DNA from: Lysobacteraceae bacterium
GTDB taxonomy: Bacteria > Pseudomonadota > Gammaproteobacteria > Nitrococcales > AK92
Reading direction: 5' to 3'
Length of the DNA: 64,000 nucleotides
NCBI GenBank assembly: GCA_012523465.1
Contig: JAAYIK010000028.1
Location: forward strand, 234,551 to 298,550
The notes beneath the pieces are model-generated. The model saw only the letters and a list, made by a program, of their open reading frames with translations, was not told the DNA's origin and did no database searches. The position numbers and the translations under genes are program-made. Shown here one piece after another: positions 63,842 through 64,000 of the stretch (position 1 is its first letter; each line of letters begins with the position of its first letter).

Positions 63842-64000
63842 TCAGGCGCTGCGCTCCTGCGCCTGGGCCTCGCCGAGGCGGAAGAAGGCGATGAGCTGCT
63901 GCAGCTGCTCGGCCTGTCCGCTCAGCTCCTCGGCCGTCGCCGCCAGCTCCTCGGCTGCCGAGGCGTTCTGCTGCGTCAGCTGGTTGAGCTGCTCGATCGC
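63842..64000 (-). CDS. methyl-accepting chemotaxis protein, C-terminal fragment
   Basis: The window edge cuts this gene; 52 residues remain. The visible end (AIEQLNQLTQQNASAAEELAAT, then AEELSGQAEQLQQLIAFFRLG) is the classic C-terminus of chemoreceptors, with heptads and the AEELxxQA motif. It would signal to CheA in a cluster. There is no CheR/CheB-docking NWETF tail. It is upstream of the c-di-GMP genes on the same strand. Confidence 0.82.
   Translation of the reverse strand, partial: AIEQLNQLTQQNASAAEELAATAEELSGQAEQLQQLIAFFRLGEAQAQERSA

Overview
The window reads as chromosomal DNA from a GC-rich gammaproteobacterium. The evidence is the gene set: pntAA/pntAB/pntB, prkA-yeaH-spoVR, a TIGR02444 protein, DUF1244, biosynthetic speA, priA followed by a SPOR protein, and an H-NS homologue. 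Genus cannot be fixed by eye. There are no tRNA or rRNA genes, insertion sequences, integrases or CRISPR arrays. Genes are tightly packed and run on both strands. About 58 genes are supported. Four have a broken or anomalous reading frame (a DegV protein, a ferritin-like protein, an AMP-dependent acyl-CoA ligase, a PhnD-like binding protein), which points either to local sequence errors or to real decay.

Layout. 1-5.4 kb: frameshifted degV, a secreted PRC-barrel protein, glucokinase, an H-NS protein and two consecutive ferritin-like proteins. 5.4-10 kb: a perfect inverted DnaA-box pair, a small tail-anchored protein, then a TetR-SDR-MDR-MDR redox cluster with palindromic operator candidates. 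10-15.3 kb (minus strand): glutathionyl-hydroquinone reductase, a coupled nitrilase/GNAT pair, an R3H/SpoIIIAA-type ATPase and a DMT exporter. 15.3-19.8 kb: the stress operon prkA-yeaH-spoVR. 20.2-25.2 kb: a histidine kinase, DUF1244, xdhC, modBC without modA, and an HNH nuclease. 25.3-32.3 kb: the transhydrogenase operon, a TIGR02444 protein, a second copy of the DnaA-box inverted pair, priA and a SPOR protein. 32.3-37.4 kb: a hydroxyisobutyrate-type dehydrogenase, divergent speA/speE and an MFS transporter. 37.8-44.9 kb: a branched-chain-type ABC transporter whose operon carries an acyl-CoA ligase, then a VOC protein.

44.9-55.8 kb (all minus strand) is the most interesting block. A PgtC-like periplasmic sensor protein, a PgtB-like histidine kinase and a sigma-54 response regulator lie upstream of an ABC importer (binding protein, two-domain permease, ATPase). 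The importer genes are followed by a HAD phosphatase and a histidine phosphatase. The importer binding protein and the sensor binding protein are paralogues, and a near-consensus sigma-54 promoter precedes the importer exactly where this regulator would need it. The likely logic is that an external phosphorylated compound is sensed by one paralogue, imported through the other, and dephosphorylated inside. The substrate is unknown.

55.9-64 kb (minus strand) is a dense signalling run: the end of a chemoreceptor, an EAL phosphodiesterase with a receiver domain, a (frameshifted) PhnD-like binding protein, a large PAS/GAF histidine kinase, a receiver-PAS-histidine kinase hybrid and a GGDEF cyclase. 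It looks like one periplasmic-ligand input feeding opposing c-di-GMP enzymes.
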